Shown one piece after another: positions 32,766 to 46,219 of a stretch of 64,000 nucleotides of DNA (positions are counted from its first letter, which is position 1; every line of letters starts with the position of its first letter). A program made the position numbers and the translations under genes. Below the pieces are notes generated by a model. That model saw only the letters and a list, made by a program, of their open reading frames with translations, was not told the origin of the DNA and did not search any database. The stretch is from Anisakis pegreffii (taxonomy: Eukaryota > Nematoda > Chromadorea > Rhabditida > Anisakidae), in NCBI GenBank assembly GCA_035041965.1, contig JAPYMA010000865.1:62001-126000 (forward strand), written 5' to 3'.

Positions 32766-33249
32766 GAAACTGATCATCACGGTTTTATTCCGATTTACTT
32801 TTTGTTTTGATCAACTCAGTCAGTCATAGGAAGGCGATATTTCTCTTGTGTGTGTACTGCTTTCTCACTTTCGTTTGAACTTTATTCGAGGATCAACGCT
32901 CTTTTCTCTTCTAATTTTTAGACGTATATCGAAATTATTTCAGCAAGTTCAACCGGTTGACCTTATTCACAAGCTCTTCCTCAAGCGTATTCTTCGTAAT
33001 TGCAGAATAAGTAAAGTATTAGCCATATTACTGGCTTTTTGTTTTTATTCATGCGATATAAGAGATATTTTCTCACAGCGAGAATCATGTTCTAGTGGAA
33101 AACCGTTCCTGCTTCACGCCTCACTTGATCAACCGTGATAAACTCCAAGGCATCTTCACGAAAAGCTATAGGCTTTGAATTGCTATTTCGACAGGCTTGA
33201 TCATTTCGTGATTATTTTCGAATTAGTCGTTCTGTTTCCTGATGCGCTT

Positions 33250-33456
33250 TCAAACGCCCTCAATGCTTTGATCTACGTTCATAATAGCCAATGATGATCG
33301 GCTTCTTGATGCATAAGGCGCCATGTAATCGAATGGTACGTTCACTTGAATCCATCCCCTCCAAATTGATATTTGTCTGAGACGGGTTCCATTCCAAGGC
33401 GCCACATTGGCGCCCACATCAAGCAGCTGCGTTATTTGCTTAGCAATAGTCATCAT
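33250..33456 (-). CDS. Candidate exon, GC-richer than surroundings
   Basis: A minus-strand frame of 68 codons with QLLDVGANVAPWNGTRLRQI and WIQVNVPFDYMAPYA. It may start at the ATG at 33456 or after an acceptor at acgcag. The first half contains GGCGCC repeats and is clearly GC-richer than flanking DNA, which suggests coding. A second minus-strand frame is open from an acceptor at acccgtctcag (LEGMDSSERTIRLHG), so the frame is not certain. Confidence 0.3.
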   Translation of the reverse strand: MMTIAKQITQLLDVGANVAPWNGTRLRQISIWRGWIQVNVPFDYMAPYASRSRSSLAIMNVDQSIEGV

Positions 33457-34425
33457 CCATGCTTATATACATACATATACGCACGCATCTATGTAAATTG
33501 TTTGAAACAATTCATCAACCTTTTAAACAATACTCACTAAGAACTGTGCTGCTACATCGATCACTTAATCCGCTAAAAATGATCTAAATATCATAATATA
33601 GACAATGAAACGGTGAAAAATAACCGTTGCCGTTGTCAATTCATCAAACACATAAATGTTTCTTGACCTACCATCATGCTCAGATTATTGATGTGCAAGA
33701 AACCTGGTGAAAGGTGATTAGAAACAAGTGTAAAAGGCGAGCTTTAGTTCCGTATTGCTGAAATTATAACGAATTTACTTGGTCGCAGTCGATTGCTTTT
33801 TATTTGTGGAAAGTGAAAATTGATCTGATAATGATCGAAGCCATTTCCTTCATAAAATACCGATATATTGATATGTATGTATTCAGCAAAGAAATTTTTA
33901 CTCACAAACGAAAAGTTAGTTAAAACTTGTGATTGATTGTCACTCAAACTTCTCACTGACCTCTCATACAACAGTAGCATCTCACAATAACTGATCACAA
34001 AAAAAAAACGATAAAGTTGTCTTCATTTTATTAGTGTTGCCAATCAAACAATAATATGACGGACGCATCGATGAGCGCAATATTGTGGAATCGAATGAGC
34101 AGAATGAATGCATTAAGTGTTTAAATGGAATCATGAGAAACTGACAGCTACGAACCAACATAGACAGATCTTCAAACAAATAATAATTACATTTTGAGAT
34201 TCAGTTCCCTTCTTAAAACACATCTTCATGCTGAAGTCTGCTTTTCTGTATTTCATTTCTTGCTTATTGTGAACATCATTCCTCCTAAGTTCTCTTTTCA
34301 ATCAAGTTCCACACTATCCAAATAGAGTTCCAGAAAAAATCATCAGCGAATCGGTTTTGATGTTCCGTGCATTCGGCTGCAGTCAATGATGTAAAAATAG
34401 CCAAGTTGAACATGATAATTGAAGT

Positions 34426-34704
34426 TCAGAAAAACATTGTAAGCATGATCAAATAACACCGTTCCCTGCACTGACCATCATTCAAAATACGGCATTTGCG
34501 CGAAGAGTTCATTGGGGCGCCATGGTGACCGCTAAGCAATGTACACAGTAAGTGCGTTACTGGTGGATGATCCCCTCGATGTGGACAATCGTGTGCATGC
34601 ATGTTCTTCAAAGCTGAAAGAGAGCAAGCGAATAGGAAGCGAAGTTCATTTTCTTTTTGTTGCTCATCTACGCTGATTTGCTGCAATAGCAAATAGGGTG
34701 AAGC
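34426..34704 (-). CDS. Candidate exon (minus strand)
   Basis: Strong acceptor (ggccatttttgcag) and 92 open codons: ASPYLLLQQISVDEQQKENE, LRFLFACSLSALKNMHAHDC, several His/Cys residues, stop at 34426. An internal donor after HPP (gtaacg, phase 0) would fit the frame of the 33250-33456 candidate. No family recognised. Confidence 0.35.
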   Translation of the reverse strand, partial: ASPYLLLQQISVDEQQKENELRFLFACSLSALKNMHAHDCPHRGDHPPVTHLLCTLLSGHHGAPMNSSRKCRILNDGQCRERCYLIMLTMFF

Positions 34705-34956
34705 CTGCAAAAATGGCCAAATACTATGTCTGTATTTTCTCTATCTGGCCGTCTTCGAAACATTTGATAAATGCTCGAAGTCCATAGTCATCGTCATGGT
34801 TGCATTTTTGGACTTTTGAGCCACCACACGTTTCCATTTTGTAACTTATTCGAGAATTACAATTAGATTTTGATGAATAGAAATTTCAGCAGAATAAATT
34901 AGCAAAAATCGCATAAAACTATGAAAAGCCGCATCATTCGCAGTTTCTGATTTCAG

Positions 34957-35711
34957 TTCTAATTCTGAGCTGTATGTCAAAAGCAATTCGTTTAAACCGA
35001 GCATGAGACGTGACAGTTTATTTAAAGGAAGGCAACGCTGTATCTATCACTGTAATTTTATACAGAAGTTGTCTACCTTGGAAGACAATTCATGCTAAAC
35101 AATTGCTACAAAATTGCTAATCGCTGTCGTTCATTCAGTTCAGTGCAAGAAACAAACGCACACTGGTTCACTTCATTTGTGTAACGGAACCGTTAAGCTT
35201 CAATCAATGAATTTGCCAATTTCATTCACCATTTTGCTTCAGTGGCATCAATTCGATTTAATCGGCTTTTAATAGACGAATATCAATTTGTTTGTCGTTC
35301 AAGAAATCCAATCTGAACGAATTTAAGTAAGCTGTCCTTTGCTGAGTCTTAATTTTCCTAAGCAGATTTGTGATTTTCAGTGCATTATCGTTTATATGCT
35401 TTTCAAATGCCATCAATTCTTGAACTTCAAATACTTACGATAAAAACGTTTCCATTTGTAACGATTATGGCCTATGAGTCTTTGTTCCGACCTTCAATTC
35501 GCTCAGCCAATCGTTTCGATTGAGCTTGAAGAAATAGAAACTTTCCAATTTAGTATTGTCGACAAGTTTGTTTCGAATGATTAGCAAATGATTGTCATGC
35601 AGGGTTACCACTTGATATAATTATCTGCTGCTCTCAGTTTTTTCGTTCCAGTATGGACACGATGTTGATCATGTAGAGAATGCTCAGGCCAACATTCTGA
35701 TAAGCTTCTGA
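34957..35711 (+). CDS. Candidate exons of one plus-strand gene
   Basis: Three strong acceptors in 700 bases: 34957 (agtttctgatttcag; SNSELYVKSNSFKPSMRRDS, open to TAA 35098), 35381 (atttgtgattttcag; HYRLYAFQMPSILELQILTI, open to TGA 35523, donor ttt/gtaacg at 35459) and 35652 (agttttttcgttccag; YGHDVDHVENAQANILISF, stop 35711). Donors compatible in phase link the second to the third and, weakly, the first to the second. The first contains an RRDS phosphorylation-type motif. No family recognised. Confidence 0.32.
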
Positions 35712-36572
35712 TAAGTAGATACACATTTTTCATGTTTCGTCAAACTAAGAACTGCCGTAGAAATCCCCAGGTGGTAACAACTCAATTTCGGATCAATTAA
35801 TTTGATGGTGATGCATAATCAAAACGCTGATCAAGGCCAGAGAGCAGCTAATTAACGCCAGAACATGAAATTAGTAACGAGTGAAGTGGTGATTGAACAT
35901 GCTTAAGGAGCACACCGACAGGGCCATTGTTACTAGCATTGAATAATTATCAATATAGATATTGTCCGTTGAATGCGAGTAACGATCTCTGAGGGGCATC
36001 AATTTACACACAGCATGCTGTGTGCACACTTGGTAGGGCACCTGCCGCCAAACGAACCAGGTTTCCGTAGCGATTGTTTGCGTGTATTGCTTCACTTAAT
36101 CACTGTAATTTGACTAAAGCGCAACACCGAGCTATTATAATATAATAATATAACAATATGTGCATGTATATTGGTATAATTTATTATGATACTATATTAC
36201 GCTTTTGATATGTGATCCCTTCAAAGCAATTCATCATCTAATTGCAATCGTAATTATAATTCATTATTCAATCCGTTTCATTGACATCAAATTCCGAATT
36301 TTCAACCTTCTCAATGCATCTCATTAGCACAAAAATGCGTTAACGTCTAATTCTAAGCAGTGAGCTTTCATGGCTGTCCTTATGAAGTATTAGGTGATTT
36401 TGATTTGACGTAGCGGTAGGTTAATAATGTCGTTACAGATCGATGTATGCTTCCGAACCTTGAGCACTTCCAGATGGATTCACTGAAATGAAGAAATGGA
36501 TGACGTGAATTCATACAACATCGATCAAGGATTGACAGGATTGGGCGAAGTGATTATATTCTCTTGAAAACA

Positions 36573-36827
36573 TCATGTACGAACTCCGTTCATCTCTTCC
36601 AAAATTGAACGAACTCTGAAGTTATTGAAGTTGAATGGTTGCGTGATAATATCACTACTAAACGTGTGAACATATGCTGACAAATTGTATTCGCATTCTT
36701 TGCATGAATCAAGAATTTCATTCGAACATGATTTCATTGCAGACAATGCACAATGGTCAACACTCCAAAATAACGAACTGCTTCTAGCGCAGAGCAACAA
36801 CAACTTCGTAATATCGCTGATAGACAT
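36573..36827 (-). CDS. Candidate cysteine-containing open frame
   Basis: ATG-started minus-strand frame of 84 codons: MSISDITKLLLLCARSSSLF, then DHCALSAMKSCSNEILDSC and KECEY. The hydrophobic start and clustered cysteines would suit a small secreted protein, but no signal cleavage site, splice context or family is clear. Confidence 0.25.
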   Translation of the reverse strand: MSISDITKLLLLCARSSSLFWSVDHCALSAMKSCSNEILDSCKECEYNLSAYVHTFSSDIITQPFNFNNFRVRSILEEMNGVRT

Positions 36828-37446
36828 TTCTCGCGTTCGATAGCAACGCTACCGTATAACAAGAATGCTCAACGCCGAGAAGTTTTCACACGGCAGTTTG
36901 TGTACGGCAAGTTTCCGAGTGATGCTCACTAATCGAAATTCAATCTCGTGCGCCAGTTGTTCGCATCGAATCACGTACAAATGGAATTCGCTCGCTCAAT
37001 AACACCGTATTGCTAAAGGAAACCTGAGAATTCATTTTTGAGAAGTGAATTGCGAAGGAAGCGATGGATGCCACTCAAAGTATTTGATTTTATTTCTTAT
37101 AATAACACCTTCAGGGTGGTCACGTAGTAATAAAATGCATAATTATTGGATACAGTATAGTGCATAAACGATTCCGAATTGGAACGTTGAATGATGAATT
37201 GATTGCATTTGTGAAGCGGTATGCTAATGGATTGAATAATATTTCATTTGTTGTGCATGGAGAAGTGTCATTAGAACATTGTTTTCTTATATATCAAAAT
37301 AACAATTTCTATATTTGATTAATTCATTTCAAATAATTATCTATGCTATCAATATGTCATTATTCAGCAGTCAATCGCCAATGTCTCTGTCCATCCAACA
37401 TCTTTAAATCTGCATCTCTATAATCTTCCTCCTCTTCTCATTACAG

Positions 37447-37539
37447 CCTATAAGCGCAAGCCACACAAACAACAGCATATTTCAAAGGCCCAGCACTAGT
37501 CCTCGTTCACCCGTCACAATATGCAATAATGACAATTAA
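37447..37539 (+). CDS. Candidate Ser/Pro-rich terminal exon
   Basis: Acceptor cctcttctcattacag, then PISASHTNNSIFQRPSTSPR SPVTI region and TAA. S/T-P motifs as in kinase substrates. It is short, so chance is possible. Confidence 0.3.
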   Translation, partial: PISASHTNNSIFQRPSTSPRSPVTICNNDN

Positions 37540-39899
37540 AACGACCCGCATCATCAATTAAATTCATGATGGCGTGTTTTGGTGTTGATTCCCCTAAACA
37601 AAGACAATAATGCATGCATTTTTAAGGCGGATCCACCGAGTGACAGCATATGCACCTCAACATAACTACTTATCAGACTGTTCATCCTTACCAGTAACAA
37701 TCAATTCATGCTACCATTCATCCTTTTCATACATCTCATTACAATACTACTTGATTCATTCACAAATGATTCTTTTCAGCAGATATTTGATGCAAACCGA
37801 TTGTTTTGCTTGATTGTTCAGCATTTTGGTATGTATCTCGTATAACTTCCATAACGTCAACTTGTTAGCGATGATTGATTGAGATGCTGATTGAGAACAC
37901 TTTCATTCGTTTCTGATGAGTGTAATGTAACCACAAATGCGAGTTTTTCTATGTTGGATCGCACTGGCTGGATTCAGGTTATACGCTCATGAGGTTGTAG
38001 TTTAGTAATGATCAAGCCTTGTATATTTCTTCAACAGTGCAATGCTATCGCAACGATCTAGTCACATCGGTTCAAAATGTGTTACTTATAAGCGGTTATA
38101 CCAACTCCGTCACTAATTCATCAGTTTTTTCATCTACTCCTCAGTTAACATTTCTTACGCCTAAAATTATTCCACAGAGATGCTCCTCTTTGGGAACTCT
38201 TTGCTGGTCATATATGAAAGATCTTATAATATCATCAATGCCTGATTGATTTTTCTTCGCGCTGCGTCTGAGAACTTGAGTGTTCTACCGATATCTGCAC
38301 TCAGTAGCAATCGATTATTCGAAATTTCGTCACATTCTAATCGCTAAATTTCAAAATACCTTTCCAATGCCTCTACTAAGCGATCTCTCATCTCAGGCTC
38401 GCTTTTCATCGGTTACGGTTGAACAACTGAATGAACTTCGTAATCTTAACGTTTATTGTCGCTTCGTATCAAATTTGAGTATTTACATCAGTAAATGGTA
38501 AGAGAGACTAAGTTTGAGAAAATGACGTCTATTCATGGCAGCTGCTGTTGGGGCGTAATTTTATAGCGTAATTTTGGGATCCGTGTAACGAATTTAATAT
38601 GGTGAAACTGAGACATTTTGGATGGACAAAAATCAATCAAACAATCTTTTCATTCTAATGCATTGTTGGTTTGTTGAAGTGGTCTGGTCCTTGCATTCGA
38701 TGTTCACGAAGCGTTCTTCTCACTTGAGTTAGTCCGTTAAGACAGACAACATTTAATTCAAACGATGTGAATGAGATGAGATGAGCTGTAATACCTGTCA
38801 TAATTATCAAGTTCTTTGTTAGTTTTTGCAGTGGTTCGAGACGTGTACTTGGCTGAGATTGATTTGTGAGCGTTGGAATGTTGAAGTTGTTAAGTGAGTT
38901 AAGACAACTGATATGATATGATACCCACTGAACAACAGACATCCTAATCAAGTGATCACTGTTGAAAAAATATATCGTTGTCATTCAGCTGTCTTATCGT
39001 TGTTGTTAATTATGATGACTGTGGTTTAGTTGATGCAATCGTTATCGAATGATTGACGCGTTTCGTTTATAACTTGCGATTGTTACTGATAAACTTCATG
39101 TTTCATTCACCTTCTTTTTTTCAATCGCCATTCTTCTGCGCTGCAAACATATTCCGCCAAAAATTCATTGCCCTGCAATTCATGAACTTTTAATTTGTCG
39201 GACAGGTTTGTTCACCACTCTTCTCGTTACTTTCTTAGTTAAAGAGTTTTGACTTTGCATATATCTTAGTCAACGATCGTTGAGTTATCTGGTTCAGAAA
39301 TACTAGGTTAAGATCACCTCAATCTATAGAATTTCCCTATCGTATCCGTTCGTCGACAGAGCAGTTTTGGAAAAGTGATTGCGATTCGTATCGAAAACGT
39401 ATGTGACAGTGATTTATTAGTGATCGTTGTTGATAATTCATTGACAATTCCATCTGTTCAGGTTTGACACCAATTAAATGAGTCGCTAATGTAGACTTCA
39501 TAACATTTTAGAGCCATATATGTTTCAAACATTTTTGTGGAATAATGAGTTCGTGAGAATGGTTTGACGTTAGTAGATGGCCGATTCCGGACTCATACAA
39601 AAGCATTCCTTAGTACGGATCTTACTCGAACAGTCACCATATGCTGAACAACCGCATCTTTAGGTTTTGAAATGATCTCGCGAGGATCTGTGCAGTTCCT
39701 TATCATCTTCACTTGAATACTTTAGACTCAAATTTCAAAGTATGTTGATATCACTGATGTGAACTAGGAACAGTAACGCACACTAATAGTAACTCAAGCG
39801 GAACCTTGTGAAAAAATGATTGTGTTTGACTAACTGAAGCAAACAATTCAAGATGGCTTATTGAGGAGTGCTTATCTCAGGCTTTATTTATCTCTTCAG

Positions 39900-40711
39900 A
39901 TGCATACTCATCTGACGTATCTTCGTTAAATTCATGCGTTCACGTCCGTTATCGCTCTATGTCAGATGAAATTTTAAGGGAACTCTTCTGCTGATCTTAC
40001 ATCGATATTTCAGATAATTCAACTTGTAAGCAATTGGGTGTGGTGAATATGATCGACAGTATCGTTAAGTCAGGTATAACGCATTTTGCTAGTGGCATTT
40101 TTTTGAAGTGCACGCATTTCTTGGCTGTATGCTCTGATGAGAAGTGAGTGAGTGGAGGTGTGATTACTGTAGAATAATCAGTTGAAGAGATATGATATGA
40201 GAACGTTGAAAGATTCTTCATTGCATCGACACGACATGTGTTGATTGCGTTACAGCTGTCATTCAATAACAAATTCTTTCTATCCGCACACCGTATGTTA
40301 TTTATTGTTCTACGCTCAACTCACTTCGCATATTATCCAATCATTCGCACTTTACTTTCAGTCTCGTTTCATCTTTCTTAATGCAAATGACTGCGTCCTT
40401 AATTGATGATGTTACTGATTATCCCAATTACATCTGCTATATTAATTTGCAGCAATTAAACAATTATGCACTTGACAGAAATTGGTTAGAAGGAAATGGA
40501 AGCAATCAGTTAATTAGTCGAATTATATTGGTCAGTTAGTTCACTTCACAGAAGAGCGATTGACTCGCATCCAAATTTGATTCATATCCTTGTTTCGTGT
40601 ATGATTTCGTTTGCATTTGTTTTAGCGACTATTATAGCGAAAATTCCTTTGGCGTTCCATTAAACGAATTGCTACTGATTGGAAGATTCATCAGCAGCAT
40701 AATCCTTCAAC
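39900..40711 (+). CDS. Candidate three-exon segment of a plus-strand gene
   Basis: Exon A 39900-39994 (acceptor ttatttatctcttcag; AYSSDVSSLNSC, RYRSMSDEILREL, stop unless spliced at tat/gtcaga). Exon B 40362-40539 (acceptor gcactttactttcag; LVSSFLMQMTASLIDDVTDY, NLQQLNNYALDRNW, TAG). Exon C 40626-40711 (acceptor tgcatttgttttag; DYYSENSFGVPLNELLLIGR). Donors giving matching phase 2 exist between A and B and between B and C, though they are weak. AATAAA at about 40726 might instead end the transcript after exon B. No domain recognised. Confidence 0.32.
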
Positions 40712-40764
40712 GTGTGCACCTGAGAATAAAAACATTGAGGTGTAACATTTTTGTTGTACGTTAG

Positions 40765-41418
40765 GCGGATGTTTTGCTTCATTGCGGCGATCTCCAGCCA
40801 AATCACACTAATTGTTTCGAAAAGTTTTGCGCGGTCGTTTCATAGCATCGTTGTTACGCGGCTGTGTCAGAATACCGATTCGGCTGAATTTGCTCTCGTT
40901 TTGGTCGTCACCAGTAGCAGCTGCATGCACAGGTATGATCACCAAATAGCCAAATTTTTTTGCCGTTTAAATGCTTGGAAAGTTATGCGTAGTCAGAAGT
41001 TACGGAACATATCACTAAACATACGACAGAAATAGTGGCATCCGTGCATAGTCTTATAGTTATTCCTCATGAATATTAATTGCAAAAAAAGTGACGTTTT
41101 GCAATTGATATCTATGTTTACTTGTTGTGTGCAAGTAACGTTTTCATGTTGATGATAAATTTTATTTGCATTATGATAAAATCTGTAACATCAAGTGGTA
41201 TGTTGTGGATACTTCCAAGCAAACAGACATAGAATACCACATAAAACATATGTTATTGAATAATATCAAGTGTCATTCACTGGATATGTAGCCGAGTTGT
41301 AATTAGATGATTGACATTAACAGGTCAATATCTTACGGGTATTTATGTTTGCAGCTCTACTCACCTGCTTTCCCTCAGCGAAAGTTCTCACATAGCACAC
41401 TTCTCCTTGCAGCGATGA
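40765..41418 (+). CDS. Candidate last two exons of a plus-strand gene
   Basis: Exon 40765-40932: acceptor tttttgttgtacgttag, donor cacag/gtatga. It is GC-richer than its flanks and reads RMFCFIAAISSQITLIVSKS then QNTDSAEFALVLVVTSSSC. Exon 41355-41418: acceptor atttatgtttgcag, phase 2 matches, Ser/His-rich STHLLSLSESSHIAHFSLQR and TGA. All three frames of the first exon are partly open, one reading ADVLLHCGDLQPNH, which looks like a metallophosphoesterase block, so the frame choice rests on the strong donor. No firm family. Confidence 0.32.
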
Positions 41419-42458
41419 TTTAGTGGCACTTCATCTGCATCTTATCACAATTTGCACACTTTCGTCTTCCGGTTAACCTCTCAACGAATTTTTATCGCAC
41501 AATGAGTTGCTGGACAAAAATAAAAGATATTGTTGCATCATGCATTAGAATTCATGCCTTATCGCTGACTCTTGCTAAATGTTTAACTTTGTAGATATCC
41601 AATCAAATTAATGATCGTGAATTCGCTTGGATAAGCTGCAAAAATAGGGGAATTTATACTTTCCTGAATATTCGTAACAAGCAGATATCTTCCGTCAAAT
41701 GAACGCATCAAATGGACCTCGGAGTGGGAATGCAGCGTGTTTGGACTGTTTCATGTGATACTTGTGTTGGAGTGATTTTCAGTCGGATTGAAATGCACCG
41801 TCTCATAATTGTGATCGCCTTCGAAGCATCATTTTGCCGAATCTAGCACGAATTTAATATTACTGATTGATCACTTCGATGATCAACTGCTATAATCAGA
41901 GCGTGCTTCATCAACAGTAGGAAAATGCTATCGTAGCACATGATGTTTAGCACATGCTGTAATCACATTGCATCCAAAGTGTAACTGATCACGGTTGAAT
42001 GATAAGCTCAGTGTTGGTTCGTAACTTCAAGTAGCATGTCAGGGATCAACACCTACTGAATTCGACTTTAATCTTCGTGCCAATATTTAAATTGCTCTTT
42101 CGCCGCATGGACTTTTCTCATCAAACTATCAACACCAGAAATCAACTTGTTTTATGAAAACGTTCATTGAAAACGTTGTCTTATAGCTTCAGTAATCGAT
42201 CCCATAGCGTTTCTTTGAACATTTTCGTAATCACCGATGAGCGCTTATATTTGAAAGCATTAGGTGTGATCTGAAGAGACCTCTGATCAGAAAGTTGCTT
42301 TTTTGAGTGAGTTATTTTAAAAGCTCGACCGACAAAAGGAAATGTGAGAATGTTTATTGGCGAGCAGCAACTTTCGGATTTATTGTTTGCAGTGCTGATT
42401 ATAATAGTTTTCAAGGCAGTAATTATAGTCACCTGAGAGTATTAGCGGAGGCAATTAT

Positions 42459-42530
42459 ATTAAGTAACGAAAGTTCTATTTTTAACTTCAATTAAGTAAC
42501 GAAACGATTGCTAGGAGTTCTATTTTTCAA
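42459..42530. repeat. Imperfect tandem duplication
   Basis: ttaagtaacgaaa followed by agttctatttttaacttcaa is repeated about 32-45 bases later (ttaagtaacgaaa ... agttctatttttcaacttgaa). Confidence 0.55.
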
Positions 42531-42694
42531 CTTGAATTCCGAAGAAGCACATAATTAGGAGGATATTCATGTATGTTCGAGATAGCCGTAAGCATGATAT
42601 ATGGAATTAGTTGATGATAAGGATGTAACAGATTCATTGTTGCTTGCTATAAACGAGTTGAGAGTTCGTGAAATATTTTTTTGTGTTTTTTCAG

Positions 42695-43010
42695 TTGCTC
42701 TATTTCTTAGTGAACTATGTAAAAATATATGTCCTCTTCGTTAAAGTAATTTTTGTCGTCATTGCGCAAGTGAATAATTTAAGACTACCGAATGCAGAGC
42801 TTTCTAAATCAGTGAGTGATTAAATATGAATCACTATATCACTTAATCAGTCTTTCTAATCTGAATCACTAAATCTGAAACGTAAAACATTTTATGAATA
42901 AATGGCTGAAAAATGATTCTTCACATTTCTTCGTTATCGAAGCTTTTTCTGAAAATAATATTTTAGCAGTGTTTCAGTTCGTTGAAAGGAGAATTGAAAA
43001 ATGTTGTTAG
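42695..43010 (+). CDS. Candidate C-terminal exons with a membrane segment
   Basis: Exon 42695-42811: very strong acceptor (tttttttgtgttttttcag), strong donor tca/gtgagt, open, encoding LLYFLVNYVKIYVLFVKVIF then VVIAQVNNLRLPNAELSKS. Exon 42978-43010: acceptor attttagcagtgtttcag, phase 0 matches, FVERRIEKCC and stop. The protein end would be a hydrophobic helix followed by a short polar tail. No family recognised, no AATAAA nearby. Confidence 0.38.
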
Positions 43011-43686
43011 TGAGCGTAATACGTTGTCTTAGCTGATAAACAACGTTACATACTCGGCATTAGTGGTGGTACTCTCATTGTTGCTCATTCATGTTTTCTT
43101 AACGAATCAAACCGAAACAGTTGTATTTGAAAAAACGAATGTTTGTTTGTAATGAGCGCTTTTGTGAGCGAACAGCGGTTGACTGCTAATAACCGTCTGT
43201 TACAACTTATTATCCATCCGCATTATTGTTTCACTAACGATTTTAAAACATCATTTAAATGTGTCCATTCTAATTTCGTTGGGTGTTTAACGTTGCATTT
43301 CTGGAGTATTTACGCTTTTACGTTTTACCAATTCAGGTGTAATCGATTCCGTGTTTTGCGAGTGATTCTGTTAAGAAGTGTTCTTTCCACAACTAATGTT
43401 TTCTAAAAGACGTTTTGTTGAAAATGTCTCATATGGAATAGGTGTATGATGATAGATGTATGGTATGGTTCGTGATGAATTATTTGTTCAACGAGTGATT
43501 AATGAAGAAATACAGCGCTTTTAATTGATCGCCATTAGCTAACCGATTCAACAATTGATGGACATTGAAGGAGGCTATCATTTATGTACAACATAGAATA
43601 ACAATAGGCTATTCATGAAGTAGGTAGATAATTCAATCAGGTATTGAATAAGGTTGCGATATCTCATGATGATTGCTATTATTCAG

Positions 43687-43902
43687 ATAAACAGATGATA
43701 AAAAATCAACGCAGTCTCAAATGCATCGTCTGTATTCATCCTTTACGAATAAACAAAATCGTTTTTGAACTGGGAATGACGACATTGTTGAATCTACTTG
43801 GAAAGCGTTGTCTAAAATTGATTTAATTTTCTACTACTCTTACAGCAAGCCATTTCATCTGCGAGTAATGAATCCAGAAATCCGGTTGAAATGAAAAGAT
43901 AA
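43687..43902 (+). CDS. Candidate terminal exons
   Basis: 43687 onward (acceptor gattgctattattcag) reads KQMIKNQRSLKCIVCIHPLR and stays open to a stop at 43826. A second acceptor (tttctactactcttacag) at 43846 begins QAISSASNESRNPVEMKR and a stop at 43902. Donors at gtctgt (phase 0) or c/gttgtc (phase 1, 39-base intron, different end) could join them. Function unknown. Confidence 0.3.
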
Positions 43903-46219
43903 TTGCCACGGAATATTTTCGGAAATTTTAACCGGTTTTGCTTCAGTTAGTTTATGCCGTCGTTCTTGGTTAATCAATCCACTGACGATGAGCACAACGA
44001 GTGAAAGAGCTCTGCGGCTGAAATTCGTAAATAGGCATTAGTGAGTTTCTTTTCTTATGCTGTCAAGAATAGAATTCATTCATTCGCTCACGAATGAAAA
44101 CACGAACTAAATGCAGACTTATTGGAAAGCGATTAAAAGGAGCGAGAGAGTAAGTGTCGTCGATAGCATGGATTCGGGCAGCAATCTCGAATAAATTGTT
44201 TGATTAAAGAATGATTAATGATGATAAAGCAATCGAATCATTTTGATTGAATCAATCTGTCATCAATTTAAGTTGGATGTGGCACGCACAATTGCTACTT
44301 CGCTATTAGCATCGTTATTGTGCGCTGCGAACAAAAACGATGTGAAATCAGCCGACGTTGGAAATAGATCTAATTTGTCATAAATTCAATATTCACTCTT
44401 CCGTAAATGGGCTAATTTATATGCAATTCAGGCTCGAACGCGACATCAACTATTATGTATGAAGTATTATCGACGAGTTTTGGCGTGTTCATTACCTAAT
44501 CTTCTCATGTTTAGATGTGATTTGTGTGGTCGTTGTCTGTTATCTCTCTCAATTCAGTTTTTTTTCGACTCAGCACTTTTTTACTTAAAAAATACAGGAG
44601 GAATTAATGATTGTGCTGAATGATTTGATGCTCGCCGATATTTTTGATGTTTCGAGCCGTTATGTTCTCGTTGAACCGAGCGCAGTGCCAACAACATGAT
44701 CGCTGTCATCTGAAAATGCTCAAGCATATGAAATGAAGCGTTAAAAAATCGTAATCATTGCAGAAAGCGAGCGCGCGGTGATATAATTACTACTTGAGGG
44801 CAGCTTTCACTCATTTGATGATTTGATTTGTTGAATCTCATCATCGTTCAGCATATTTAGCTCACCAAAAAGAGTTGTGATATTCATTTAGTGATTGCTC
44901 CTCAACATTAGTGTAGAGCGTCACGCGACTATATTACTGACATCTTCCAGTGTCATCTTAAGTCAATTGGAAATTGTTTCGCATATTCAGTTAACAACAT
45001 TCAAACAATTTCAACTGCGCGTTCGGTGCTGAATTAACCATGCTATCATCAAAACCTTCCTCAAAATGAATTTTCTTACTGAACTCTGCACTGTCGAGTA
45101 GTAGGATTTGAATGTTTGTAGACGAATATTGGACTATAGGTACATCCATCCGACTTAAGCATACTGAATATTATGAAAGATTTTTAGTCGAATTTTTGAG
45201 GACATTTTTGTCGGTGAACCTTTTCGAATGTAAGATGCTCGGATGGCATGCATGTATTCATCACCGCATATATCGTATAGCTCTAGAAACGATCCATATA
45301 AAGTAATAAAGAGGAATATGAAGTAGTATAAAGCTGTAAGAGGTATTGCAAATCATAAGCTCATTATTAATCGTGTATATCTGGCACGTCAGTTTGCATT
45401 AGTTGTCATCGTCGATGAATTTTTAATGCGAATCTCGACTCAGTTTCATCGCTTTTCACTTATGGACCTTTTGGGTTCTCATTTTTCTCCTATATCATTT
45501 GCTTACTCAGCCGTATTCCTGCGTGAGCCTATCCAGGATTTGCTGTTAACATTTATATGTTTCAATTATGTCATTTTCACGAATCGTGCACGGTGATGCG
45601 AATGATGTTCCTTTTGATTAGACGCAGTAACTGTTTCTTAGAAAATGGGCGAAATCCAGCTGATGTAATCCGCCACCGCAACCGATATTGAGATCGACAG
45701 TGATGTTTTATTGTCAGTGATCAGCTGCTTGAAGCAACGTCCTACGAATGAGCGAATTCCGCATATTACAAATCCTGGTGTATCTAATCTGTCAAAGTGT
45801 AATTTGATACATAATCCGATGAGAAGTGAAAGCGATGTGATTGATGAATGCAAATGTTATTGAATTAGGCATGTATGTGAATATTATCTCTGAATCGTTG
45901 CACTAATATTACTTAATTAAATCTTCATCTGAATTTCTTTGAACGACACTTCTCTGCATCTATAATGCAACTAATAGTTGCTGTTGATAAAGGCGAACTG
46001 ATGTCAATCATCGATGATGCTTCGCCATTGTTGACGTCATCACATCATTTCCGTTCTATTCTAATCGGTTATGAATAATCTCTTAATTCGTTTTTATTAG
46101 CAATCAATAGAATTATGAGTTTTGAGTGATAATTGCACTGAGAATATCTCTGAATGATAGGATAATCCGAAATTTTCGCTTTCAACGTTTGCAATTTACG
46201 TTTATCACACTTTCTCCAG
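43903..46219. other. No confident gene
   Basis: Only short unsupported frames on either strand (for example 45112-45306 plus and 45638-45853 minus). No repeat or RNA gene recognised. Confidence 0.35.

Larger units (their letters stand above)
35712..39899. other. No confident gene apart from the 36573 and 37447 candidates
   Basis: Open plus-strand frames at 38019-38249 (after acceptor tttcttcaacag) and 38280-38501 read naturally but in different frames with no usable junction. A minus-strand frame 38655-38984 is unsupported. An AT-rich stretch with alternating tata lies at 36130-36200. Confidence 0.3.
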
